DNA of 64,000 bases from Candidatus Accumulibacter cognatus (GTDB lineage: Bacteria > Pseudomonadota > Gammaproteobacteria > Burkholderiales > Rhodocyclaceae), in assembly GCA_013414765.1 (NCBI GenBank), contig CP058708.1:2785553-2849552 (forward strand). The letters are read 5' to 3'. The translations under genes were made by a program, and so were the position numbers. The notes beneath the pieces were generated by a model. That model was given only the letters and a program-made list of their open reading frames with translations. It was not told the DNA's origin and searched no databases. This document shows positions 8,269 to 16,463 of the stretch, in pieces (position 1 is the first letter of the stretch; each line of letters starts with the position of its first letter).

Positions 8269-10035
8269 ATGAGCCACGATCCCAAGAGCCACCTCGCCGA
8301 ACTGATGCGAGCCGCACTGCGCAGCGTTGCACCGAGCGAGTCCGACGCTGCCATCCATATCGAGCGACCGAAGCTGGCCACGCATGGGGATTTTTCCTGC
8401 AATCTGGCGATGCAACTGGCGCGATCGATCAGACGCAATCCACGGCAACTGGCGCAACTGCTGATCTCGGAGTTACCGTATTCGCCCCTGGTCGATCGGA
8501 GCGAAGTCGCTGGTGCCGGTTTCATCAATTTTCACCTGTCGCCTGCGGCCAAGCTCGAAGTGCTGCGCAGGATTCTAGAACAAGGCGCAGCGTTCGGTCG
8601 CTCGACGACTGGTGGCAAGCGCCGCGTGCTGGTCGAGTTCGTTTCGGCCAACCCGACTGGACCACTGCATGTCGGACACGGCCGTGGTGCCGCTTATGGC
8701 GGCAGCTTGTGCAAGCTGCTCGGTCATGCCGGCTGGGACGTGACCAGCGAATACTACGTCAACGACGCTGGCCGCCAGATGGATATCCTCGCCCTGTCAA
8801 CCTGGCTACGCTACTTGGAACTAAGCAGGCCGGACAGCGTGCCATTCCCCCCGAGCGCCTACCAGGGCGAGTATGTTCGCGACATGGCCAGGCAGTTGCT
8901 GATGGCGCATCCTGGCCGTTACCTGCGACCGCTCGCCAACATCAGCGAAGGCCTGCCTGGTCTGCCCGATCCCGAACGTACCGACGCCGTCGCCGGGCAA
9001 CAGCGTGAGACCCAGCTCGATGCGCTGATTGCCAGGGCCAAGCAGTTGCTCGGCGAGGAATGGAAAACCCTGCACGACTTCGTTCTCACCGAGCAACTCG
9101 CAGATTGCCGCAGGGATCTCGAGGAGTCCGGAGTGCACTTCGATGTGTGGTTTTCCGAACAGTCGCTATTCGATGTTGGCTTGGTCGCGCGTTGCGTCGA
9201 GCGACTCGACAAAAGCGGTCATCTCTATGTTCAGGATGGCGCCCGCTGGTTTCGGTCAACCGCTTTTGGCGACGAGAAGGATCGCGTCGTGCAGCGCGAC
9301 AACGGTCTTTACACCTACTTCGCGTCGGACATCGCCTACCATCTCAACAAATACGAACGCGGCTTCCAGCGCATCATCAACGTCTGGGGAGCCGACCACC
9401 ACGGCTATATTCCACGAGTCAGGGGTGCAATCAGCGCCCTGGGGCTTGATCCCGATGTACTCGAAGTGGCCCTGGTGCAGTTTGCCGTACTCTATCGCTC
9501 TGGCTGGAAGGCCCAGATGTCGACGCGTTCGGGGGATTTCGTCACCCTGCGCACGCTGCGAGAGGATGTCGGCAACGATGCCTGCCGCTTCTTCTATGTC
9601 CTGCGCAAATCCGATCAGCACCTTGATTTCGACCTCGATCTGGCCAAGAGCCAGTCGAACGACAACCCGGTCTATTACATTCAGTACGCGCATGCCCGCG
9701 TCTGTTCGGTGCTGGCCCTATGGGGGGGCGAGCCGGCAGGACTCACCGCCGCTGACCTCAGCCGCCTGGAAAGCCCATACGAACTTGCCCTGGCGGCCAG
9801 GCTGGGCGAGTTCCCTGAGGTCGTTGAAACGGCCGCAAGCGAGCTGGCACCGCATCTGGTTGCTTTTTACCTCAAGGATCTGGCCGCTGAGTTTCACAGC
9901 TACTACAATGCCGAACGGATTTTGGTTGATGATCCGGCGTTACGGGATGCACGTGTGGCACTGGCGGCGGCCGTCAGGCAGGTAATCCATAATGGGATGG
10001 CAATTCTGGGTGTCAGTTGCCCCGAGTCGATGTAA
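8269..10035 (+). CDS. argS: Arginyl-tRNA synthetase
   Basis: ArgRS charges tRNA-Arg with arginine. The 588-aa product from ATG 8269 (MSHDPKSHLAELM) has the usual length. The N-terminal Add-1 tRNA-binding domain is followed by the class I HIGH-type motif (NPTGPLHVGHGRG, about residues 128-140). A degenerate KMSKS-type loop (AQMSTRSGDFV) and a C-terminal DALR anticodon domain complete it. The frame is open 102 bp further upstream, but those residues are not family-like. The SPOR-domain gene follows 20 bp after its stop. Confidence 0.97.
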   Translation: MSHDPKSHLAELMRAALRSVAPSESDAAIHIERPKLATHGDFSCNLAMQLARSIRRNPRQLAQLLISELPYSPLVDRSEVAGAGFINFHLSPAAKLEVLRRILEQGAAFGRSTTGGKRRVLVEFVSANPTGPLHVGHGRGAAYGGSLCKLLGHAGWDVTSEYYVNDAGRQMDILALSTWLRYLELSRPDSVPFPPSAYQGEYVRDMARQLLMAHPGRYLRPLANISEGLPGLPDPERTDAVAGQQRETQLDALIARAKQLLGEEWKTLHDFVLTEQLADCRRDLEESGVHFDVWFSEQSLFDVGLVARCVERLDKSGHLYVQDGARWFRSTAFGDEKDRVVQRDNGLYTYFASDIAYHLNKYERGFQRIINVWGADHHGYIPRVRGAISALGLDPDVLEVALVQFAVLYRSGWKAQMSTRSGDFVTLRTLREDVGNDACRFFYVLRKSDQHLDFDLDLAKSQSNDNPVYYIQYAHARVCSVLALWGGEPAGLTAADLSRLESPYELALAARLGEFPEVVETAASELAPHLVAFYLKDLAAEFHSYYNAERILVDDPALRDARVALAAAVRQVIHNGMAILGVSCPESM

Positions 10036-10055
10036 TCGGAGGACCGAGGACTTCC

Positions 10056-10892
10056 ATGAGTCTTGACATGAAACCCCGCAAAGCGCCGCCTGCCAGGAAA
10101 TCGGAAGGAGGCACCCTGCTCGGCCTGTTCATTGGCCTGGTCATCGGCGTCATCGGCGTGGCCGGCGTGGTCTGGTATATCAACAAGGCGCCGCTGCCTT
10201 TTACTACTACTGGCCAGCAACCCAAGCTGCCGCCGCCCGTTGCCGGCAAGCCGCCAGCAGCCTCTCCCGAAGTGCCGCCGGTCGCGTCGGCGCCGGTGGC
10301 ATTGCCCGGCAAACCGGGTGACCCGGTTACCGATAAACCGCGCTTCGATTTCTACAAGATCCTGCCTGGTAAAGCAGAGGCGATTCCCGATCCCAAACCC
10401 GAGGAAGTCAAGCCAGCGGAAACCAAGCCGCTGGTCGCCAGATCGATCGAGACCAAGCCGATCGAGACCAAGCCGATCGAGACCAAGCCGATCGAGACCA
10501 AGCCGATCGAGACCAAGCCGATCGAGACCAAGCCGATCGAGACCAAGCCGGTCGAGGCGAAACCGACAGAGGGCAAAGCCGCTCCCAGCAAGGCCGAGAG
10601 CAAGGCGGCTGACGCCAAACCAGCAGACGGCACCAGGAGCAGGACCGAAAATACCCTCAAGGAGCCGCTCTATCTGCAGGCCGGCTCGTTCCAGAACGCG
10701 CATGAGGCTGACAACCAGAAGGCACGTCTGGCGTTGATTGGGACCGAGGCGCAAATTCAGCAGGTGATGCTGCAAGACAAGGTGTGGTATCGCGTCCGCA
10801 TCGGGCCGTACCACAAAATCGACGATGTGAACCATTTGCGTGCCGACCTCGCCAGGCAGGGCATCGACGCCAATGTGGTCAGGAAAGACTGA
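10056..10892 (+). CDS. SPOR-domain cell-division-type protein with tandem IETKP repeats
   Basis: SPOR domains bind denuded septal peptidoglycan, and the layout is FtsN-like: a short cytoplasmic tail, one membrane helix (residues about 26-44), a long Pro/Lys-rich periplasmic linker, and a C-terminal SPOR domain (about 205-278, starting YLQAGSFQN and ending near GIDANVVRK). The linker holds seven exact IETKP units at residues 131-165, encoded by seven 15-bp repeats. The start at 10056 follows a GAGGA site. The gene sits between argS and dsbA, a common betaproteobacterial order. Calling it ftsN is reasonable but not proven. Confidence 0.9.
   Translation: MSLDMKPRKAPPARKSEGGTLLGLFIGLVIGVIGVAGVVWYINKAPLPFTTTGQQPKLPPPVAGKPPAASPEVPPVASAPVALPGKPGDPVTDKPRFDFYKILPGKAEAIPDPKPEEVKPAETKPLVARSIETKPIETKPIETKPIETKPIETKPIETKPIETKPVEAKPTEGKAAPSKAESKAADAKPADGTRSRTENTLKEPLYLQAGSFQNAHEADNQKARLALIGTEAQIQQVMLQDKVWYRVRIGPYHKIDDVNHLRADLARQGIDANVVRKD
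10446..10550 (+). repeat. Seven tandem 15-bp repeats in the SPOR protein linker
   Basis: The unit ATCGAGACCAAGCCG is repeated seven times without a visible mismatch, followed by a diverged eighth unit encoding VEAKP. Because the unit is 15 bp, copy-number change keeps the reading frame and only changes linker length. Confidence 0.95.
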
Positions 10893-10909
10893 GAGAGGAG
10901 AGAAAACCC

Positions 10910-11557
10910 ATGCATCAAGGTCATAGCGGATGGTTGCTTGCCATTACCTTGGCCATGCTGGCAGTGGTCCTGCCGGTGCGGGCCGAACTTGTGGTCGGTC
11001 GCGACTACGTACCGATCATCCCAGCACAGATGACCGATACGCCGGCAAAGATCGAAGTGATCGAGTTCTTCTCATACGGTTGTCCGCACTGCAGCGATTT
11101 CCATCCGATTGTCGGCAAATGGGCGGCCGCATTGCCGAGTGACGTGACCTTCAAACGCGTGCCGGTTACCTTTGGACGTCCTCCGTGGGCCAGTCTGGCG
11201 CGACTTTTTTATGCGCTGGAGGCCACTGGCGACCTGGCCAAGCTGGACAGCGCAGTTTTCGATGCCCTGCACAAGGCGGGCAGCAAGCTCTATGATGATA
11301 AAAGCATCACCGCATGGGTGGCTGCGCAAGGGGTTGACGCCAAAAGGTTCACCGAAGCCTACAATTCATTTGCCGTCGTCAGCAAGGCCAAGCGCGCCGA
11401 TCAGATGGTGCAGACGTACAAGATCCAGGGCGTTCCGGCAATGACCGTCGACGGTAAGTACCTGGTTACCGGCAAGGAACTCAAGGGTCTGGCTGAACTG
11501 CCGTCGCTTACCGACCAGGTGATCGGTATGGCGCGTACCGATCGCAAGAAAAAGTAG
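10910..11557 (+). CDS. dsbA: Thiol:disulfide interchange protein DsbA
   Basis: DsbA introduces disulfides into periplasmic proteins. The 215-aa product has a signal peptide (residues 1-25, ending PVRA before ELVVG) and a thioredoxin-type active site CPHC at about residues 58-61 in FFSYGCPHCSDFHP. The cis-proline segment is IQGVPAMTVDG. The start ATG 10910 follows GAGAGGAG. It is 17 bp downstream of the SPOR gene, so the two are probably co-transcribed with argS. Confidence 0.95.
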   Translation: MHQGHSGWLLAITLAMLAVVLPVRAELVVGRDYVPIIPAQMTDTPAKIEVIEFFSYGCPHCSDFHPIVGKWAAALPSDVTFKRVPVTFGRPPWASLARLFYALEATGDLAKLDSAVFDALHKAGSKLYDDKSITAWVAAQGVDAKRFTEAYNSFAVVSKAKRADQMVQTYKIQGVPAMTVDGKYLVTGKELKGLAELPSLTDQVIGMARTDRKKK

Positions 11558-11609
11558 CAGGTTCAGCCTGTCAAACCCTGCGGCGCCATTCTCCGACAAG
11601 CCTTTGCGC

Positions 11610-11634
11610 CGCCGGCAACGGAACACTGCCGGCG
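11610..11634 (+). terminator. Possible weak terminator hairpin after dsbA
   Basis: CGCCGGCA and TGCCGGCG pair across a 9-nt loop in the 102-bp gap between dsbA and the SDR gene. A T-poor tail (TCTCGTTTCC) follows, so termination is doubtful. Confidence 0.3.
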
Positions 11635-11659
11635 TCTCGTTTCCAGTCTGGCTTCCCGC

Positions 11660-12421
11660 ATGCTCAAGGTTTTCATCACCGGCGCTTCGTCCGGAATCGG
11701 TTGGGCTCTGGCCGAATACTACGCAGCGCAGGGGGCACGACTCGGACTGTCTGCGCGCCGGGCCGAACCTTTGCTGCGCCTTTCCGCACGCTGGCCCGGC
11801 CAAGTCCGTGGCTACCCGCTCGACGTCACGGACGCGGCGGCATTGCGTGCAGCCGGCGAAGACTTCGTCGCGGCGTTCGGTGTTCCAGATCTCGTGATCG
11901 CCAACGCGGGCATCTCGGCTGGCACCCTGAGTGAATTTGCCGCCGATCTTGAAGTCATCCGGCGGGTCATGGACGTCAATTATTTCGGCATGGCCGCCAC
12001 CTTTTCACCGTTCATCGGTGCCATGCGGCAAGCGGGATGCGGGCGGCTGGTCGGCATCGCCTCGGTCGCAGGAATCCGCGGCCTGCCTGGTGCAGAGGCC
12101 TACTGCGCATCAAAAGCCGCGGTGATCAGCTATCTCGAAAGCCTGCGTGTCGAATTGTGCGACACGGGGGTGAAGGTCCTCACCCTTTGCCCCGGTTACA
12201 TCAATACCCCGATGACCGCCGCCAATCCTTTCCCGATGCCTTTCCTGATGTCGGCCGACGAGGCTGCGCGGCGCTTTGCGCGAGCGATCGAGCGAGGAGG
12301 CAGCTACCATGTCATTCCTTGGCAAATGGGCCTGGTGACCAGGATTCTGCGCCTGCTGCCCAACGTTCTTTACGATCGCCTGTTCGCCGTTGCACCGCGC
12401 AAACCGCGGCAAGCGCCGTAG
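11660..12421 (+). CDS. Short-chain dehydrogenase/reductase
   Basis: A classical SDR of 253 aa that uses NAD(P)H. The Rossmann cofactor motif TGASSGIG is at residues 8-15, the NAG segment appears in VIANAGIS, and the catalytic Tyr-Lys pair is in AYCASKAA with the preceding IASVAG serine. The substrate is unknown. It follows dsbA in the same direction, an order seen in related betaproteobacteria. Confidence 0.9.
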   Translation: MLKVFITGASSGIGWALAEYYAAQGARLGLSARRAEPLLRLSARWPGQVRGYPLDVTDAAALRAAGEDFVAAFGVPDLVIANAGISAGTLSEFAADLEVIRRVMDVNYFGMAATFSPFIGAMRQAGCGRLVGIASVAGIRGLPGAEAYCASKAAVISYLESLRVELCDTGVKVLTLCPGYINTPMTAANPFPMPFLMSADEAARRFARAIERGGSYHVIPWQMGLVTRILRLLPNVLYDRLFAVAPRKPRQAP

Positions 12422-12591
12422 CGGTAGTGAAAGTCGTCGGCGATGTAAGAATCTCCCCGACCTACTCGCGCCAGATCTGACCCCGGTATTCTCCTGATCA
12501 GGGTGGCCATTTCCGATCGCTCTCTCGCTCTCGGTTCCCATGCAATGCTCTTGCCCCTGAAGGTCACAAATGCGAATATTGCCGACTGCCA

Positions 12592-13320
12592 ATGTCGGCG
12601 CTGGCTGATTCCTTCGAAAAACCGCCCATGCACTCAATTCAACACGGCATCAACATAGAAGCGCTGCTAGCGCATGTGCCGCTGTTCAACGGGCTGGATA
12701 AAGAAGAAATCGCGCGTATTGCTCACGGCACGCGTGAAATCGCCGCCTCTCGCGGTGACATCCTCTTCCACAAGGGAGATACCCCGACCGGCTTTTTCCT
12801 GCTGGTTTACGGCCAGGTGAAACTGGCGTTCACCTCGCCGCAAGGCGGGGAAAAAGTCGTCGACATCATCGGGCAAGGTCAGACCTTTGGTGAGGCCGTG
12901 ATGTTCGCGGACAGATCATTCGTGGTCTATGCGCAGGCACTGGCCGATTCTCTGCTGCTGCACATCTCGAAGACGGCGATTCTCGACGAACTCGACGCGG
13001 ACCCTAAGTTCGGTCGAAAGATGATTGCCGGGCTCTCGATGCGTCTGCACCACCTGGTCAGAGACGTGGAATCGTATTCACTGTGTTCGGGCCGGCAGCG
13101 CATCATCGCTTATCTGCTACTGGATATTTCCGGCGGCGGAGGCAAGGGAATCACCGTGACCTTGCCGACCAACAAGGGCGTCATCGCCTCCCGCCTCAAC
13201 CTGACGCAGGAGCGTTTCTCGCGTATCCTGCACGAGCTCTCGGAGAAAGGGCTGATTGTCGTCGAGGGGCGAAGGATCCACATTCCCGATGTCGAGAAAC
13301 TGCGCATGCACGATTCCTGA
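12592..13320 (+). CDS. Crp/Fnr family transcriptional regulator
   Basis: The 242-aa protein has an N-terminal cyclic-nucleotide-binding-like beta-roll (about residues 25-140: VPLFNGLDKEEI, GQVKLAF, GQTFGEAVMF) and a C-terminal winged helix (about 165-235: NKGVIASRLNLTQERFSRILHEL). No N-terminal cysteine cluster is visible, so it is not an oxygen-sensing Fnr; a Dnr-like or general Crp-like role is possible. ATG 12628 (MHSIQHG) is an alternative start. A polyphosphate-type CYTH-CHAD gene lies 47 bp downstream. Confidence 0.9.
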   Translation: MSALADSFEKPPMHSIQHGINIEALLAHVPLFNGLDKEEIARIAHGTREIAASRGDILFHKGDTPTGFFLLVYGQVKLAFTSPQGGEKVVDIIGQGQTFGEAVMFADRSFVVYAQALADSLLLHISKTAILDELDADPKFGRKMIAGLSMRLHHLVRDVESYSLCSGRQRIIAYLLLDISGGGGKGITVTLPTNKGVIASRLNLTQERFSRILHELSEKGLIVVEGRRIHIPDVEKLRMHDS

Positions 13321-13367
13321 AAACTGCAGTACCTAGCACCTATATCCCCCCACGAGGAGACTAAGAT

Positions 13368-14846
13368 ATGGCAATCGAGACCGAGATCAAGCTGAGCCTG
13401 CCGGCAGGAGCTGCCAGGCGGGTCCCTGCACACGCGCTGCTGGCCAACAGCCAGCCGATCCGACAGAAGCTGGTCAATACCTACTATGACACACCTGACC
13501 GGCGTCTGCAGCGCAAACGTCTCGCCGTGCGTTACCGCCGCAAGGATTCGGCATGGCTGCTGACCGTCAAGAGTGACGCCGCCTCGCCCGGTGGACTGGC
13601 GCAACGCCGTGAATGGGAGGCGCCCGGACAACCCGGCGAATTCGATTTTTCACACGTGGACAACCCCAAGCTTCGCCGCTTTCTCGAAGCGGCGATCCCC
13701 GAACTGGCACCGGTTTTCAGCACCGACTTCACCCGCAGCTTCTGGTTGCTGACGCCGCAGGAGGGAACTCGCATCGAGGTCGCCCTCGACCGCGGCAAGA
13801 TCGTCGCCGGCGATCATCAGGAAGCGATCTGCGAAGTCGAGCTTGAACTGCTCGAAGGGAAGGTCACCGACCTTTTCGACGCCGCACTTTCCTTGCAGAA
13901 GGATCTGCCGCTGCATCCCGAGAGCGCCAGCAAGGCCGAGCGCGGCTATCGACTGGCCGACGAAACCACGCTGAAACCGGCCAAGGCTGCCGACGCGGAG
14001 CTGGCCATGGGGATGACCAGCATCGCCGTTTTCCGCAGCACCCTCTTTTCGTGTCTGGCGCAACTCCAGGGCAACGAGCGTGGGCTGCGCGAGACCAACG
14101 CTCCTGAATTCGTCCACCAGGCACGCGTCGCGATGCGCCGCCTGCGTTCGGCGATCCGGCTCTGGCGCCCATTGCTGCCGGAAGAATACGTCAGCAACTT
14201 TGACCCCCGCTGGCGGACCCTGGCCAATCAACTGGGGGATACCCGCAACTGGGATGTCTTCATTACCGAAATCCTGCCGCCGATCAATAAGGCTTTTCCC
14301 GATCACGCCGACCTGCTCCGGCTCACCAGCCAGGCCAACAGCCAACTGGCTGCCTGTCGCAAGACGGCGCAAGCGGCCATGGCCTCGCCCACCTACTCGC
14401 AATTGTTGCTCGAATTCACCGCCGCCACCCTTGCCCTCCCGGAAAGCAAGAAGCCGCCAATCACCGCTTTTGCACCGCGCTCCTTGAACAAGCGCGCCAA
14501 ACGCGTCGCCGAACTGGCGACTGAAACCAAGGATGCGGATCCGGAAGCCCGGCATGCCCTGCGTGTCGCCTTGAAGCGGCTGCGTTACGCGCTCGAGTTC
14601 TTCGCACCGCTGTTTCCGGCACGGCGCATTCAGCGCTATCAACAGAATGCCACCGGACTGCTCGACCTGCTCGGCCGGATGAACGACACTACCGTCGCCG
14701 AACAACTCGCCGTGCAGGCCTTGCCTGGTCACCACAGCGACCTGGTCCGCGCCTGGCTGGCTGGACGTAACGACCTGATGCTCAGCCAACTCGATTCGCT
14801 GCTGACCAAGTTTCTCAGCCATCCGCCGCCTTGGGAGCACGGCTGA
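13368..14846 (+). CDS. CYTH-CHAD domain protein (polyphosphate-associated)
   Basis: The N-terminal CYTH domain (triphosphate tunnel metalloenzyme fold) has the ExExK signature ETEIK at residues 4-8, then a YYDTPDRRL segment. The C-terminal CHAD domain (about residues 215-485) carries the conserved basic helices FVHQARVAMRRLRSA and RHALRVALKRLRYALEF. CHAD domains bind inorganic polyphosphate and target polyphosphate granules, and CYTH enzymes hydrolyse triphosphates, including triphosphate itself. The start follows GAGGAG at good spacing. Clear in family terms; the exact substrate is not known. It fits a polyphosphate-accumulating host. Confidence 0.93.
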   Translation: MAIETEIKLSLPAGAARRVPAHALLANSQPIRQKLVNTYYDTPDRRLQRKRLAVRYRRKDSAWLLTVKSDAASPGGLAQRREWEAPGQPGEFDFSHVDNPKLRRFLEAAIPELAPVFSTDFTRSFWLLTPQEGTRIEVALDRGKIVAGDHQEAICEVELELLEGKVTDLFDAALSLQKDLPLHPESASKAERGYRLADETTLKPAKAADAELAMGMTSIAVFRSTLFSCLAQLQGNERGLRETNAPEFVHQARVAMRRLRSAIRLWRPLLPEEYVSNFDPRWRTLANQLGDTRNWDVFITEILPPINKAFPDHADLLRLTSQANSQLAACRKTAQAAMASPTYSQLLLEFTAATLALPESKKPPITAFAPRSLNKRAKRVAELATETKDADPEARHALRVALKRLRYALEFFAPLFPARRIQRYQQNATGLLDLLGRMNDTTVAEQLAVQALPGHHSDLVRAWLAGRNDLMLSQLDSLLTKFLSHPPPWEHG

Positions 14847-14883
14847 ACGGCACGCTTCGGCGTCTGACCGCGGTCGTGGCCAT

Positions 14884-15007
14884 AGGTCGGGTTGGCTTGG
14901 CGTTACCCGCCATTCCTTGGGCAGAATGTCGGGCTCGCGACGCCCGCCCACCTACACTGGCGCTCTGTAATTCCTTGGGCAAAATGTCGGCTGTGCTAAC
15001 CCGACCT
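14884..15007. repeat. 124-bp segment bounded by inverted repeats, with an internal direct repeat
   Basis: AGGTCGGGTTGGC at 14884-14896 is matched in inverted form by GCTAACCCGACCT at 14995-15007 (12 of 13). Inside, a 21-bp unit starting ATTCCTTGGGCA is present at 14912-14932 and again at 14970-14990 with a changed first-third region but near identity. This looks like a mobile or palindromic intergenic repeat. The best dacB start codon lies within it. Confidence 0.65.
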
Positions 15008-16444
15008 GCGCAGCCTTGGCAAGCGGCGTGTACGCACGCGTCAGGGTGGTCCTCCCTCCACAGAATCAGCGTGCTTGTGCTGATCGTGCTCGGCCTGTCG
15101 TCAGCCCATGCGGGAGACCTTCCGCCAGCCGTCAGTCAGGCGCTGCAGGAAGCCGGCATCCCCGCGCGTTCGGTCGCCATTGTCGTGCAGGCGGTTGATG
15201 GTGGCCTGCCGCTGCTTTCTCACCACCCGCAGCAGGCCATGAACCCGGCCTCGGCAATGAAGCTGCTGACCACTTACGCCGCCCTCGAACTGCTTGGGCC
15301 GGCGCATACCTGGCGCACCGAGGTGCTCGCCGAGTCTGTCCCGGTCAACGGCCGACTCGACGGCCATCTCTATCTGCGCGGCAGCGGCGATCCCAAACTC
15401 GGTCTCGAACAGTTCTGGCTGTTGCTGCGGCAACTGCGCGCGCGCGGCGTGGCCGATATAGGTGGTGACCTGGTTCTCGATCGCAGCGCTTTCGCGGTTC
15501 CACTACACGATCCAGGCGAGTTCGACAAGGAACCTCTGCGACCGTACAATGCCGGTCCGGACGCGCTGCTGGTAAACCTCAAGAGTGTCCGCCTGACACT
15601 GTTACCGGACTCGGCGCGCCAGGCGGTCAAGGTGATTGCCGAAACACCAAGCGAAGGCCTGCGCATCGACAATCGTCTGAGCCTCGGAAACGAGGCCTGC
15701 GGCGACTGGCGCGAACAGATCAGGCCGGTGGTCAATGGTCAGAGCATCGAACTTGGCGGTCGTTTTCCGGCCGCCTGCGGCGAAAAGGCATTGCACCTGG
15801 CACCCTGGGCTGCCGACCTGCAGGTCGAGGGTCTGTTCCGGGCTTTGTGGCGCGAACTCGGCGGCTGCTTCAGCGGCCGCGTTCGCGAAGGCCATGTGCC
15901 GGCCAGTGCGCGCATGCTGGCGGTGCAGGAGTCACCAGCGCTCGGCGAGATGATTCGCGACATCAACAAGTTCAGTAATAACGTGATGGCGCGCCAACTG
16001 TTCCTGACCCTCGACAGCGAGCGCCCGGCGACGGCAGTGGGCGCGCGCCGCCGGATCTCCGGCTGGCTGCAGGCGAAGGGGCTGTACCTGCCCGAACTGG
16101 TGCTCGACAACGGCTCCGGCCTGTCGCGCAGCGAGCGCATCTCGGCCGCCAGCCTGGCCGCCTTGCTGCGCGCTGCCTGGCACAGTCCGGTGATGCCCGA
16201 ACTTATCGCCTCATTGCCGATCGCCGGCGTCGACGGCACTTTGCGCAAGCGTTTCAACGAGGGATTGGCGTCCGGGCGCGCGCATCTGAAGACCGGCTAT
16301 CTCGAGGGAGTTCGGGCACTCGCCGGTTTTCTGCTCGACCACAGCGGCAAGCGCTGGATCATCGTCTGTATGATCAACGACCCGCAAGCAAGACTTGGGA
16401 AGCCAGCGATCGATGCCCTGCTGCTCTGGGTGGCAAAGCGCTGA
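14984..16444 (+). CDS. dacB: D-alanyl-D-alanine carboxypeptidase/endopeptidase (PBP4, DacB)
   Basis: Periplasmic class C penicillin-binding protein that trims and cleaves peptidoglycan cross-links. The three active-site motifs are visible: SxxK as SAMK (about residues 90-93), SxN as SNN (about 330) and KTG in HLKTGYLEG (about 435). The long insertion between SxxK and SxN is typical of PBP4. The start at 14984 gives a 43-residue leader with a hydrophobic core ending SSAHA before GDLPP. This leader is long, and its first codons come from the repeat at 14884-15007; the open frame extends further up to 14831. The true start is uncertain. Confidence 0.9.
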   Translation: MSAVLTRPAQPWQAACTHASGWSSLHRISVLVLIVLGLSSAHAGDLPPAVSQALQEAGIPARSVAIVVQAVDGGLPLLSHHPQQAMNPASAMKLLTTYAALELLGPAHTWRTEVLAESVPVNGRLDGHLYLRGSGDPKLGLEQFWLLLRQLRARGVADIGGDLVLDRSAFAVPLHDPGEFDKEPLRPYNAGPDALLVNLKSVRLTLLPDSARQAVKVIAETPSEGLRIDNRLSLGNEACGDWREQIRPVVNGQSIELGGRFPAACGEKALHLAPWAADLQVEGLFRALWRELGGCFSGRVREGHVPASARMLAVQESPALGEMIRDINKFSNNVMARQLFLTLDSERPATAVGARRRISGWLQAKGLYLPELVLDNGSGLSRSERISAASLAALLRAAWHSPVMPELIASLPIAGVDGTLRKRFNEGLASGRAHLKTGYLEGVRALAGFLLDHSGKRWIIVCMINDPQARLGKPAIDALLLWVAKR

Positions 16445-16463
16445 GCCTACTGATCACAGCCCA

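Noticed and set aside
10446-10550. CRISPR-like repeat array
   Set aside because: Units are 15 bp, contiguous without spacers and in-frame in a Pro/Lys-rich linker.
13650-14951. Long minus-strand ORF (433 codons) over the CYTH-CHAD gene
   Set aside because: It is antisense to a clear CYTH-CHAD gene and shows no domain or signal; such frames are common in GC-rich DNA.
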